Assembly: GCF_021440085.1 (NCBI RefSeq)
Contig: NZ_JAKCPW010000003.1
Location: 186,001 to 250,000 of the forward strand
Length of the DNA: 64,000 bases
Origin: Dyadobacter sp. CY261
GTDB lineage: Bacteria; Bacteroidota; Bacteroidia; Cytophagales; Spirosomataceae
Reading direction: 5' to 3'
Below the pieces are notes generated by a model, which saw nothing but the letters and a program-made list of their open reading frames with translations, was not told the DNA's origin and did no database searches. Shown in pieces: positions 52,167-60,901 of the stretch. Position numbers and translations under genes: made by a program. Numbering within the stretch: the first letter of the stretch is position 1; each line of letters begins with the position of its first letter.

Positions 52167-52265
52167 TACTATTTTATAAGTGCACTGTAAAAATAGCAAT
52201 ACTATTTTATAAGCACACTATAAAAATAGTAATACTATTTCATAACGACACTTTAAAAATCGTCA
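52167..52265. repeat. Three tandem 33-bp palindromic units upstream of the DUF4143 ATPase gene
   Basis: Units at 52167-52199, 52200-52232 and 52233-52265 share TACTATTT(T/C)ATAA at one side and TAAAAATAG at the other, around a GTGCACT, CACACTA or GACACTT centre. Each is an imperfect palindrome (CTATTTTATA against GTAAAAATAG around AGTGCACT in unit 1). The array starts 5 bp from the ATPase start codon and its last unit covers the polX stop codon, so it is placed to control the ATPase gene. Confidence 0.85.
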
Positions 52266-53981
52266 TAAAGCCTTCGAAGCCCGCACTTTCAGATAATCCT
52301 CTATCTGCCCCAAATCCAATGCATTAAAGGTCATATCCTTCGTCAATCCGCCCTTCCTTGCATTGGCGACACCGTAATGCATGTCGAGATAACCTTCTTT
52401 GGCATGTGCGTCGGGATTGATGCTGAGCATGACGCCTTTTTCCATACAGTAGGAGATCCAGCGCCAGTCGAGGTCGAGGCGCCAGGGAGAGGCATTAATC
52501 TCGATGACAACCCCGTTGGCGGCACAGGCGTCGATAATGGCCTGGTGATCGATCGGGTACCCTTCGCGAGAGAGGAGCAAGCGGCCTGTGGGATGGCCTA
52601 ATATGGTTGTGTAGGGATTTTCAATGGCTTTGAGCAAACGAGCTGTGGCCTTTTCGAGCGTCATCGATAAGTTGCTGTGCACTGAGGCTACGATATAGTC
52701 AAAAGAAGCCAGGACATCAGCCGGGTAGTCAAGCGATCCGTCGCCTAGAATGTCGGATTCGATGCCCTTCAGAATTTTGAATGGTTTTGCAGGGTTTTCA
52801 ATCGCAAAACGCGCATTGAGCCTCGCGATTTCTTCATGCTGGCGGATAACCTCTTCTACTTTCAACCCTTGCGCATAAGTGGCGGTTTGCGAATGGTCGG
52901 CGATGCCGAGGTATTCAAAACCAAGATCGCGACAATGCACGGCCATCTGTTCGAGCGTGTGCTGGCCGTCGGAATAAGTACTGTGATTATGCAGAATGCC
53001 TTTGAGATCATCCCAGGTCACAAGCTGGTCGGGCGTGCGGGTTTCGGCCCAGGCAATCTCCCCCGCCCCTTCGCGCATTTCAGGGACGATGTAGGGCAGG
53101 CCGGCCTTTTCGTAAATGCTATGCTCGGTATTGGCCGTGTCATAATAGGCATGTCGCCAGATTGTGCTTCCTGATGTTCCGCTCAGTCCGAGGTGGTCGA
53201 CGCCCGCGGTTTCAAGAAACAATTCATTCACCAGCCGCTCCGGCTTCACCGCCACGATCTCGATCGCAACGGCAACATCCTGTACATTCCCTCGCCAAAC
53301 GAATGGCGACGATATCTTTTCATTCTGCACCAAAAGTTCGATTTCACCGACAGTGTTCTGTAAAAGCGCCGGAGAATCCGTCCCTACCAGAACGCGGATC
53401 GTCTCCACAACCTCCGATTTCCTGCGCACTTCTCCTGCTACTTCTACCTGATCGAAAGTCTTTTTCAATTCATTCGCAATCAGCTGCGCCACAGCCTCGG
53501 CCTTGTCCATGCGGAGCTTCCCGGCCTGGTCTTTCAGGAATGCCAGCGAATCAAGGATCTTTTGCTGCGTATTGCCGCCGAAGCCTTTTACTTTGGCAAC
53601 CGTGCCATTGAGGCAAGCCAGTTCCAGTTCATGCAGGTTATCGATTCCAAGTTCCTGCCACAGCACAGCGATCTTCTTCGGACCAATACCTTTAATATTG
53701 AACATTTCCATCACACCCAGTGGTGTGTTGGCGATCAGTTCTTCCAATTCCGGAAATGTGCCCGTTTTGGCAATTAGCGCAATTTTGGTAGCTGTACTTT
53801 TCCCAACCCCCTGCAATTTGGTCAGTTCCTGCTCGGTCATGAATTGCAGTTCACCTTCCTTGTATTTATCCAGATAAAAAGCCGCTACCGAATAGCCTTT
53901 GATCTTAAAAGGGTCGGCATTGTGCAGTTCCAGCAGTTTGGCGGTCAGTTCGAGGACCTCTACGATTTCGGGATTGCTCAT
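52263..53981 (-). CDS. polX: PolX family DNA polymerase/exonuclease with PHP domain
   Basis: A 572-residue protein with two helix-hairpin-helix DNA-binding motifs (LQGVGKSTATKIALI, about 57-70; NIKGIGPKKIAVLW, about 95-108), a PolX catalytic region (182-199), and a C-terminal PHP domain (ILHNHSTYSDGQHTLEQMAV, YLGIADHSQTATYAQGL, INASPWRLDLDWRWISYC, SINPDAHAKEGY), which in PolX gives 3'-5' exonuclease activity. The polymerase motif reads AGEVRRKSEVVETIRVLV, whereas active PolX has GS...DID: the two metal-binding Asp are Thr and Arg here, so polymerase activity is probably lost while the PHP residues look intact. Its stop codon lies in the tandem palindromes. Confidence 0.9.
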   Translation of the reverse strand: MSNPEIVEVLELTAKLLELHNADPFKIKGYSVAAFYLDKYKEGELQFMTEQELTKLQGVGKSTATKIALIAKTGTFPELEELIANTPLGVMEMFNIKGIGPKKIAVLWQELGIDNLHELELACLNGTVAKVKGFGGNTQQKILDSLAFLKDQAGKLRMDKAEAVAQLIANELKKTFDQVEVAGEVRRKSEVVETIRVLVGTDSPALLQNTVGEIELLVQNEKISSPFVWRGNVQDVAVAIEIVAVKPERLVNELFLETAGVDHLGLSGTSGSTIWRHAYYDTANTEHSIYEKAGLPYIVPEMREGAGEIAWAETRTPDQLVTWDDLKGILHNHSTYSDGQHTLEQMAVHCRDLGFEYLGIADHSQTATYAQGLKVEEVIRQHEEIARLNARFAIENPAKPFKILKGIESDILGDGSLDYPADVLASFDYIVASVHSNLSMTLEKATARLLKAIENPYTTILGHPTGRLLLSREGYPIDHQAIIDACAANGVVIEINASPWRLDLDWRWISYCMEKGVMLSINPDAHAKEGYLDMHYGVANARKGGLTKDMTFNALDLGQIEDYLKVRASKAL

Positions 53982-54115
53982 GGGATTGGGATTGATGAAT
54001 TCTTCGCGAATTACGAAGTATGCGCCAGCATTTGCAAATCATCGGGACATGCCGGTATCTAAATCGCGTCAAGTAGTTATGTCCGTGCCCTGTCTTAACT
54101 AGAAAAAACCAAGCT

Positions 54116-55216
54116 ATGGAACCCAAAATTATCACTCCTTTTTCACGCCGCGATTTCCTCGTTGGCAGTGCCGGAATGCTTACGGCATCGATATTTTCAC
54201 CAAATGTCTTTGCGTTGTCTAAACCCAAAGACCGCCTCGGTGTCGCGTTGGTAGGGCTTGGCTATTACAGTACCGACCTGCTCGCGCCTGCATTGCAAAA
54301 GACCAAAAACTGCTTTCTGGCAGGCATCGTAACAGGCTCGCCCGAGAAAGCAGATACCTGGAAGAAAAAGTACAATATTCCAGATAAAAACATTTATAGT
54401 TATAAAACCTTCGATCAGATAGCCAATAACCCGGACATCGACGTAATATATGTGGTGCTGCCGCCTTCGATGCACAAGGAATACACGATACGGGCTGCCA
54501 AGGCGGGGAAGCATGTTTTTTGCGAAAAACCAATGGCCATGACGGTCCAGGAATGCGAGGATATGATCAAGGCCTGCAAGGACAACAAGCAAAGCCTTTC
54601 GATCGGTTACCGCTGCCAGCACGACCCTAATACCCAGGAATTTATGCGCATTGCGAAAGAGCAGACACTAGGGAAAGTACAGCTAATTTCCTGCGCGGCC
54701 GGTTACAAGGAAAGCCGGGCCGGAAACTGGAAAGTCCAGCGGGCAATGGGTGGGGGCGCGATGTACGATATGGGCGTGTACGCATTACAGGGTGCACGGC
54801 TGGCGGCCGGAGAAGAACCCTTGTCGCTTACGGCGCAGCATGTGGTGAACCGGCCGGAGATTTTCAAGGACGCCGATGAGATCACGCATTTCCAGCTGCA
54901 TTTCCCGAGTGGCGCGGTGGCCAACTGCACCGGTAGCCATGGCATTAACACCAATTTTTTGAAAGTAAATTACGACAAGGGCTCATTGCATATGGATAAT
55001 TTCTCTGCCTACAATAGTAACCGGGGATCAAGTACGCTGGGAGAGATCAACTTCCCGGTCGAGAACCAGCAGGCCAAACAAATGGACGAGGACGCATTGG
55101 CCATTATGCAAAACAAACCTCAACTCGTTCCCGGTGAGGAAGGCCTGCGTGATATCCGCATCGTGCAGGCGATTTACGAAGCCGCTAAAACGGGCAAAAC
55201 CATTAAACTGACTTAG
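54116..55216 (+). CDS. Gfo/Idh/MocA family oxidoreductase (glucose-fructose-oxidoreductase-like) with Tat signal
   Basis: A 366-residue exported NAD(P)-binding enzyme with a twin-arginine signal (SRRDFLVGSAGMLTASIFS). The Rossmann part shows LGVALVGLGYYSTDLLAPAL and DVIYVVLPPSMHKEYTIRAA; the catalytic HVFCEKPMAMTVQECEDMIK has the EKP Lys and GGGAMYDMGVYALQGARLAA carries the C-terminal domain signature. It resembles periplasmic glucose-fructose-oxidoreductase-like enzymes more than the one in the SusCD operon. It is followed 54 bp later by an AGE epimerase gene, so both may act on a common disaccharide or hexose. Confidence 0.88.
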   Translation: MEPKIITPFSRRDFLVGSAGMLTASIFSPNVFALSKPKDRLGVALVGLGYYSTDLLAPALQKTKNCFLAGIVTGSPEKADTWKKKYNIPDKNIYSYKTFDQIANNPDIDVIYVVLPPSMHKEYTIRAAKAGKHVFCEKPMAMTVQECEDMIKACKDNKQSLSIGYRCQHDPNTQEFMRIAKEQTLGKVQLISCAAGYKESRAGNWKVQRAMGGGAMYDMGVYALQGARLAAGEEPLSLTAQHVVNRPEIFKDADEITHFQLHFPSGAVANCTGSHGINTNFLKVNYDKGSLHMDNFSAYNSNRGSSTLGEINFPVENQQAKQMDEDALAIMQNKPQLVPGEEGLRDIRIVQAIYEAAKTGKTIKLT

Positions 55217-55270
55217 CTTTTAAATACATATCCTTTAACCATTTCAAAACTCTGACCATTTCTTAAACCA

Positions 55271-56548
55271 ATGAATGTAGATCAATTGAAAAGCTACCGC
55301 GAGGAAATCCGCCAGCATTTAACAACCGAATTGCTTCCTTTCTGGGAAAATCGTTGTGTGGACAAGGAAAACGGCGGTTTTATCACCCATTTCGACAATG
55401 CAGGCAATGATTCGGGAGAAGACGAAAAGTCGCTGATCGCCCAGACGCGCACGGTTTTCACTTTCTCTTCCGCACATCGTGCGGGTTACGGCGAAGGGCG
55501 TTATGCCGACATTGCGAGGCACGGAGTGGATTTTCTGATCGACAAGATGTGGGACGATGAATATGGGGGGTTCTATTGGCTCATGGATCGCAAAGGCAAC
55601 GTCAAAATCGACGAAAAGATCGTCTACGGGCTCAGTTTCGCGATTTATAGCCTTTCGGAATACACATTGGCCACCGGCGATCCACGCGGGTTGGAATATG
55701 CCGAAAAGGTCTTTGATCTATTACAAAAACATGGTGCGGATACTTATTACGGAGGTTATTTCGAAATGTTCCACCGTAATTGGGACCTGAAGGGTCCCGG
55801 TGCAGCAGGCGGCGATCGCAAGACGCTCGATGCCCATATGCACTTAATGGAGGCATTTACTACCTTATATGAAGCATCCGGAAAACAGGTTCACCGCCGT
55901 AAGCTTATTGAAATTATCCGGTTGCTGATTAACAAGATCATGCATCCGCAATATAAAACAGGCATACCGCAGTTCTGGGAAGACTGGACCGTGGCACCGC
56001 AGATCAAGTTCGACATTATCTGGGGCTGGGACCGGTTCACCGAAGATGGGCTGAAAAGCGCCGCTGAAGATAATACCAGCTACGGCCACAACGTCGAGTT
56101 CGCGTGGCTCCTCATGCACGCGCTCGACATCGCGGGCATTCCATATGACGAATACCACGACCAGTTCAAAGCTTCTTACGATCATGCTGTCGAGCACGGT
56201 ATTGACTGGGAATTTGGAGGAGTGTATGTGGAAGGCTCTCATGCTGGTGATGTGTACGACCGGGAGAAGGAATTCTGGCAACAGGCCGAAGTGATCATCG
56301 GGATGCTCGACGCCTACCGCGTTTATGGCGACGAAAAGTATTTGAAAGCTTACGATGCCACGCACCGCTTTGTTTTTGACAAAATGATCCACCATTCCGT
56401 AGGCGAATGGCTTCCGCTATTGACACGCCAGGGTGAGCCAATCTGGAAACATATGAGCCACTCGTGGAAAGTCAACTATCATTCGGTGCGCTCGATGGTG
56501 CAGGGTATCGTTCGATTGGACAAGCTGATCGGGCGACACAATGCCTAA
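55271..56548 (+). CDS. AGE family epimerase/isomerase (cellobiose 2-epimerase-like)
   Basis: A 425-residue (alpha/alpha)6-barrel protein without a signal peptide. The family's catalytic histidines sit in SYGHNVEFAWLL and HSWKVNYHSVRSMVQ, with RKTLDAHMHLMEAFTTLYEA as a further signature. The overall pattern, including LLPFWENRCVDKENGGFITH, matches cellobiose 2-epimerase, which epimerises the reducing glucose of beta-1,4-disaccharides, more than N-acylglucosamine 2-epimerase. That would fit the GH9 glucanase and other glucan genes in the window. The preceding oxidoreductase gene is 54 bp away and probably co-transcribed. Confidence 0.88.
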   Translation: MNVDQLKSYREEIRQHLTTELLPFWENRCVDKENGGFITHFDNAGNDSGEDEKSLIAQTRTVFTFSSAHRAGYGEGRYADIARHGVDFLIDKMWDDEYGGFYWLMDRKGNVKIDEKIVYGLSFAIYSLSEYTLATGDPRGLEYAEKVFDLLQKHGADTYYGGYFEMFHRNWDLKGPGAAGGDRKTLDAHMHLMEAFTTLYEASGKQVHRRKLIEIIRLLINKIMHPQYKTGIPQFWEDWTVAPQIKFDIIWGWDRFTEDGLKSAAEDNTSYGHNVEFAWLLMHALDIAGIPYDEYHDQFKASYDHAVEHGIDWEFGGVYVEGSHAGDVYDREKEFWQQAEVIIGMLDAYRVYGDEKYLKAYDATHRFVFDKMIHHSVGEWLPLLTRQGEPIWKHMSHSWKVNYHSVRSMVQGIVRLDKLIGRHNA

Positions 56549-56706
56549 GGAATTTGCAAGATTTTGGACGTTTCGTGTAAAAATTTGCTCATCGGTTCGT
56601 GCTGAAATGCGCTTGGAAGCATTCACGGCGATGGAACGGTTCTTGAGAGTAGTAATGCAATAAGCGCCCACAAAGGCGTCATTACAAACCAAAAAACCAC
56701 ACAATC

Positions 56707-56904
56707 ATGAGCGCATTCACACAACAAGTAAAAGGTAACTGGAACGAAATCAAAGGTAAGTTCAAGCAACAATATGCTGACCTGACTGATGACGACCTGC
56801 TTTATGAAGAAGGAAAAGAAGACGAACTTCTTGGAAAAATTCAGAAGCGGATAGGTAAAACCAGAGAAGAGGTGGAAAGTGAAGTTGATAGCTGGTCGCG
56901 CTAG
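56707..56904 (+). CDS. CsbD family stress-response protein
   Basis: A 65-residue hydrophilic protein with the full CsbD pattern: [40 protein letters not shown], then [14 protein letters not shown]. Small CsbD-like proteins are induced in general stress in many bacteria, without a known molecular role. It has its own terminator 20 bp after the stop and is separated from the epimerase gene by 158 bp, so it is likely monocistronic. Confidence 0.92.
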   Translation: MSAFTQQVKGNWNEIKGKFKQQYADLTDDDLLYEEGKEDELLGKIQKRIGKTREEVESEVDSWSR

Positions 56905-56923
56905 ATCCGACGTAGGTCGATAT

Positions 56924-56958
56924 AAAGCCCTGGAATCGTTGATTCCGGGGCTTTTTTT
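56924..56958 (+). terminator. Terminator after the CsbD gene
   Basis: AAAGCCCTGGAATC pairs with GATTCCGGGGCTTT (one wobble) around a GTT loop, with a T run after it. Confidence 0.9.
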
Positions 56959-57030
56959 GTAGTAACCAATGGTCAGAAATCGCTTTAACCATTATATTTC
57001 CTGCAACAAATCCTAAATCCGTCTTCTCAA

Positions 57031-58020
57031 ATGAATCCAAACGAAATACCCGTCGGCATTGTTGGCCTTGGTTTAATGGGTTGCAGCATTGTGACTTGTT
57101 TGCTTATCGCCGGCCACCAGGTTGCGGCCGTGGCCCCGATTTCCGCCGACCTGGATCATGCCGAGCGCCGCATCCGGGAGCATTTGCAGAATGCCTGGCA
57201 AAACGGCATTGTCGAGAACGAGCCAGAATTTTATCTCCGGCGACTGATTATCACGGAAGATTATTCAGTGCTGTATCCCTGTAAACTGGTGAATGAATGC
57301 ACGATCGAGAACATCGATATCAAAAATGCAGTGTATCAAAAGATCGAAAAGGAGATTTCGGCCGACGCTCTTCTGACCAGCAACACTTCCGCCATTCCGA
57401 TCAGCCAACTCCAAAAACTGACGCAACATCCGGAACGCTTCCTGGGCTTGCATTGGACCGAACCAGCCCATACGACCCGCTTCCTGGAAATCATCTGCGG
57501 CGATGATACGGATATTAAAAATGGCGAATACCTGTACGAGCTATCGCATTTGTGGGGCAAAGAGCCCATTCTGGTCAGGAAGGACATTGCGGGCTTCATC
57601 ACCAATCGTCTGATGTATGCCATGTACCGCGAGGCAATCAGCCTGGTCGAGAACGGCTACGCTACCATCGAAGATGTGGACCGCTCGTGCCGGAACAATG
57701 CCGGTTACTTCATGACACTCGTGGGCGTGTTCCGCTGGATGGACCTTACAGGCGTTCCGGCTTATCACACCGTGATGAAAAACCTGCTTCCTACCCTCAA
57801 CAACAGCACGGAAGTGCCCGAGCTGATCGACAAAGTCGTGCGTGAAGGCGGCAAAGGCGTACTCAACTCCCACGGATTTTATGAGTATGAACCCGGCGAA
57901 GCAGAAGTTTGGGAAGAGACTTTTAAAGAATTCACTTACGACATCCGGGAGCTGGCTTTGAAATATCCCGGGGATATCGTGAAACGGCGGTTGGCTGAGA
58001 AAAATAACCTGAAATCTTAA
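57031..58020 (+). CDS. 3-hydroxyacyl-CoA dehydrogenase family protein
   Basis: A 329-residue NAD-dependent dehydrogenase, single-function type. The nucleotide-binding GxGxxG is IVGLGLMGCSIV (GLGLMG, residues 12-17). The catalytic His is in GLHWTEPAHTTRFLEI, corresponding to the GxHFFNPxxxMxLVE motif with a Trp and Thr-Glu substitution, and DIAGFITNRLMYAMYREAIS with the closing HGFYEYEPGE completes the family pattern. It may act on a 3-hydroxyacyl-CoA or a related 3-hydroxy acid; the changed FFNP motif leaves substrate open. It is convergent with the small gene at 58021. Confidence 0.88.
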   Translation: MNPNEIPVGIVGLGLMGCSIVTCLLIAGHQVAAVAPISADLDHAERRIREHLQNAWQNGIVENEPEFYLRRLIITEDYSVLYPCKLVNECTIENIDIKNAVYQKIEKEISADALLTSNTSAIPISQLQKLTQHPERFLGLHWTEPAHTTRFLEIICGDDTDIKNGEYLYELSHLWGKEPILVRKDIAGFITNRLMYAMYREAISLVENGYATIEDVDRSCRNNAGYFMTLVGVFRWMDLTGVPAYHTVMKNLLPTLNNSTEVPELIDKVVREGGKGVLNSHGFYEYEPGEAEVWEETFKEFTYDIRELALKYPGDIVKRRLAEKNNLKS

Positions 58021-58176
58021 TCACTCCCAACCCATTTCTTTACGAAACTCGTCATAACTAATCGTTTCACCTTTGTCGTGCTTTTCAATGATTTCCAGAA
58101 GAAGCAAATCTTGTAGGTTTTGATCCTCCAAATCTAAGTTTTCTTCCATTTCTAACAGATTTGTATTATTTGCCAT
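58021..58176 (-). CDS. 51-residue acidic protein overlapping the esterase gene end
   Basis: A 51-codon frame on the minus strand: NNTNLLEMEENLDLEDQNLQ, DLLLLEIIEKHDKGETISYD, ending EFRKEMGWE. Its ATG (58176) lies 11 bp inside the upstream esterase gene, so translation is probably coupled; an internal ATG at 58149 would give 42 residues. The leucine-rich helix plus GETISYDEF(R)KEMGW ending resembles small antitoxin or type-II-module partners of Bacteroidota, but no toxin is next to it and this is only a resemblance. The stop abuts the 3-hydroxyacyl-CoA dehydrogenase stop. Confidence 0.6.
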   Translation of the reverse strand: MANNTNLLEMEENLDLEDQNLQDLLLLEIIEKHDKGETISYDEFRKEMGWE

Positions 58177-59410
58177 CCTTCAAAAACTCCGTAGTCCCGG
58201 AGACTCCGTCGCTATCCTTTAAATAGAAGAATGCATACTTATAACCGCCTGCTGGAACGGGCTGTATGATTGTTTGTGTATCCTTATTAATAGTGACAGG
58301 ACTATGCTGCCAGACCCGGTGCTCATTATCGGAGGTTACATCATTCGTGTAATAAAATTCGGCGGAGGCTATGTTCTTACCCGTGACGGATTTCAGGTGA
58401 GCTGTTAGTTGGTTGTCTTCCAAAGTGATGTACTTCAATCCCACAAATGGCCACGGATTACCATTCAATGCCCCGTCGAAAAATGTCTTGATCTCTGCTG
58501 GTGCCCAACCGTCTTGGTGACTATGTGGCATATCGGGGATAATGCAGACCTGCTTGTTCCTGCTCATGCCATAAGTTTTGATATAAGGCGCCACATTATA
58601 GTGTTTGTCTTTGTTTCCATTGATGAAAAACATAAATGGCTTTGCATACCATAGGTAGCTCGACGGGTCAAAGTAGGTGATCCACAATTTCCGGTTGCTG
58701 GCAGAGAGGGCATTAAGCGGCTCTTTAAAAACGTCGGATTCGATATAATACCCACAACCATAAACCGGCGCGGCCGCGATAAACCGGTTATCCAGACTGG
58801 CCACCATGCAGGTAAGATACCCGCCCCAGCTGATACCCGTCACACCAGTTTTGATCGGGTCGATTTCGGGGAAGCTGAGCAGCAGCGAATGCGCCAGGAT
58901 GGAACTCGCAACGGCATGGTATGTCCATACGTCCCGGAGGTTACTCTTTTCAATCTTTTTAAATTTGTTGTCATTGGACTGCTCAGGCCCGGGATGTGCG
59001 ACCTTCTGGCCGTCGGGACCATTACCCGAAAGGTCCATTGCTATGGCTGCATAACCTTCCTTTGCCCATTTCTCTACCCATTCGCGGAATGCCTTTCCGC
59101 CACCTCCGTGGATCAGTACCAGCCCGGGAAATTTTTGCTTGCTTGCCGGCTTACCTGCAATGATATCCGGGTTGGAATAGTACGCGAAAACCTCGGTAGG
59201 CTTGCCTTCATAGTCCACGCTTTGGTATAACAATGATCGGACAGGTCCCGCATTGTCGAGCCAGCGGAATTGAGGTGCATTACTAAGATCTTTCAAATCC
59301 CACAAAAGGCTGTCGGCACAGAGGTCTTTGGTATCGATCAACCATGGTTGGCTGTATTGCGCATGGGCAGCGGGCGCCAGCAACAGCAGAATGGCAATGA
59401 TTTTTTTCAC
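58166..59410 (-). CDS. Secreted alpha/beta hydrolase (acetyl xylan esterase-like)
   Basis: A 414-residue exported serine hydrolase with a GTG start and a signal peptide (MKKIIAILLLLAPAAHAQ). The nucleophile elbow is GISWGGYL (G-x-S-x-G), oxyanion region LVLIHGGGGKAFREWVEKWA, and the catalytic His is likely in IPDMPHSHQDGW. The position of HGGGG before an AXE1-like core suggests a deacetylase or dienelactone-hydrolase type enzyme acting on carbohydrate esters. The C-terminal 100 residues (ITLEDNQLTAHLKSVTGKNI, TNDVTSDNEHRVWQHSPVT) form a beta domain seen in PhoPQ-type and related hydrolases. It is encoded just downstream of the divergent cydA region. Confidence 0.83.
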   Translation of the reverse strand: MKKIIAILLLLAPAAHAQYSQPWLIDTKDLCADSLLWDLKDLSNAPQFRWLDNAGPVRSLLYQSVDYEGKPTEVFAYYSNPDIIAGKPASKQKFPGLVLIHGGGGKAFREWVEKWAKEGYAAIAMDLSGNGPDGQKVAHPGPEQSNDNKFKKIEKSNLRDVWTYHAVASSILAHSLLLSFPEIDPIKTGVTGISWGGYLTCMVASLDNRFIAAAPVYGCGYYIESDVFKEPLNALSASNRKLWITYFDPSSYLWYAKPFMFFINGNKDKHYNVAPYIKTYGMSRNKQVCIIPDMPHSHQDGWAPAEIKTFFDGALNGNPWPFVGLKYITLEDNQLTAHLKSVTGKNIASAEFYYTNDVTSDNEHRVWQHSPVTINKDTQTIIQPVPAGGYKYAFFYLKDSDGVSGTTEFLKDGK

Positions 59411-59468
59411 CTTGTGTATTGATGTTTTGTCCTATAATTATTTCTGAACAAAAAATAGTCAAAAGCCG

Positions 59469-59488
59469 ATCATTTTACTAAAAATGAT
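59469..59488. promoter_or_regulatory. Perfect palindrome upstream of cydA
   Basis: ATCATTTT-ACTA-AAAATGAT has 8-bp perfect arms and lies 93 bp before the cydA ATG, in the gap between divergent esterase and cydA genes. It has the size and spacing of a regulator operator, possibly for oxygen- or redox-dependent control, but the regulator is not identified. Confidence 0.5.
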
Positions 59489-59581
59489 GGTTCTTCTAAA
59501 AAGTCTTGACTAGTTTTGGACTACCCTTTGGCAGGCTGTTCCTAACCCGGAAAACGATATTTTTTCAGTAAATCTATTCCC

Positions 59582-60901
59582 ATGAACGACTTCATTGCCG
59601 CCAGATCCCAAATGGCCCTCTCCCTGGGGTTTCATATCATATTTTCCTGTATCGGGATGGTCATGCCCTTCTTTATGGCCGTAGCCCACTTTTACTATCT
59701 CAGAACCGGGCAGGCTGTTTATAAGAATGTTACAAAAGCATGGAGTAAAGGCGTAGCCATTTTTTTTGCTACCGGCGCAGTGTCCGGTACAGTGCTATCC
59801 TTTGAGCTAGGGCTTTTGTGGCCGGAGTTTATGAAACATGCCGGACCCATTTTCGGAATGCCGTTTTCCCTCGAAGGAACGGCATTTTTTATTGAAGCGA
59901 TCGCGCTGGGGTTCTTTCTTTACGGCTGGGACCGGTTCAATCCCTGGTTTCACTGGTTCACGGGGGTGGTCGTTGGCGTGAGTGGACTGGCGTCGGGCAT
60001 CCTGGTGGTAGCCGCCAATGCATGGATGAACAGTCCGGCCGGTTTTGATTTCCTGAATGGCCAATATCTGAACATCGATCCCATTGCCGCTATGTTCAAC
60101 AAAGCCTGGTTTTCGCAGGCTTTGCATATGACAATCGCCGCATTCTGCGCGACCGGTTTCGCGGTTGCCGGGGTGCATGCTTTCATGATCCTGCGCGGGA
60201 GCAATGTGCCTTTTCATACCAAATCATTTACCATTGCCGCGATTTTCGGCTGTGTGGCTGCGCTGGTGCAGCCATTGAGTGGCGATATTTCTGCAAAAGA
60301 CGTCGCCATCCGGCAACCTGCGAAGCTTGCTGCCATGGAAGCCCATTTCCACACCGAAAAGTCGGCGTCCCTTCTGGTAGGGGGTATTCCAAATGAAGAA
60401 AAGAAGGAGGTCGATTATGCAATTAAATTGCCGGGCTTTCTGAGTTTTCTGGCCCATGGCAACTTCGAAGCCGAAGTAACCGGCCTCGACCGTATTCCCG
60501 AAGAGAACCATCCGCCTGTCGCTATTACCCATTATGCATTTCAGATTATGGTCGGAATGGGAATGGCTATGATGCTCATTGCCGTCCTTTATTTCGCCGC
60601 CTTGTGGAAAAAACGAAAATGGTTGCAGGAACCTTGGCTGTTAAAACTCTTCGCATTGGCCACGCCGCTGGGCTTCATAGCCGTTGAAGCGGGTTGGACC
60701 GTCACCGAAGTAGGGCGGCAACCCTGGATCATCTACGGCATTATGCGCACCGCCGACGCCGTCACACCCATGCCCGGCATCGCTTACTCATTCTATCTGT
60801 TTACCGCCATTTACGCTTCGCTGGCTGTTTTTGTCGTGTTTATGCTTTACCGGCAAATTAAGATGGTGGGGGTGCTTTATGATGCGACTGCCGACCACTG
60901 A
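59582..60901 (+). CDS. cydA: Cytochrome bd ubiquinol/quinol oxidase subunit I
   Basis: A 439-residue integral membrane subunit that oxidises quinol and reduces oxygen, with hemes b558, b595 and d. The early heme ligand His is in LSLGFHIIFSCIGM (residue 18), the GRQPWIIYGIMRTADAVTP block holds the quinol and heme region, and about nine membrane segments are visible. The Q-loop between AKDVAIRQPAKLAAMEAHFH and the next helix is short, as in CIO/short-loop oxidases. The stop codon falls inside a heptad repeat: the last residues (LYDATADH) and stop are encoded by repeat unit sequence, so the C-terminus may have been changed by repeat insertion. Confidence 0.94.
   Translation: MNDFIAARSQMALSLGFHIIFSCIGMVMPFFMAVAHFYYLRTGQAVYKNVTKAWSKGVAIFFATGAVSGTVLSFELGLLWPEFMKHAGPIFGMPFSLEGTAFFIEAIALGFFLYGWDRFNPWFHWFTGVVVGVSGLASGILVVAANAWMNSPAGFDFLNGQYLNIDPIAAMFNKAWFSQALHMTIAAFCATGFAVAGVHAFMILRGSNVPFHTKSFTIAAIFGCVAALVQPLSGDISAKDVAIRQPAKLAAMEAHFHTEKSASLLVGGIPNEEKKEVDYAIKLPGFLSFLAHGNFEAEVTGLDRIPEENHPPVAITHYAFQIMVGMGMAMMLIAVLYFAALWKKRKWLQEPWLLKLFALATPLGFIAVEAGWTVTEVGRQPWIIYGIMRTADAVTPMPGIAYSFYLFTAIYASLAVFVVFMLYRQIKMVGVLYDATADH

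Noticed and set aside
52167..52265. Possible CRISPR array
   Set aside because: The repeats are contiguous without spacers and there are no cas genes nearby.
52121..52327. Plus-strand 68-codon frame through the 33-bp repeats
   Set aside because: 33 bp is a multiple of three, so the repeat stays open by itself; the peptide is a repeat translation that overlaps two real genes.
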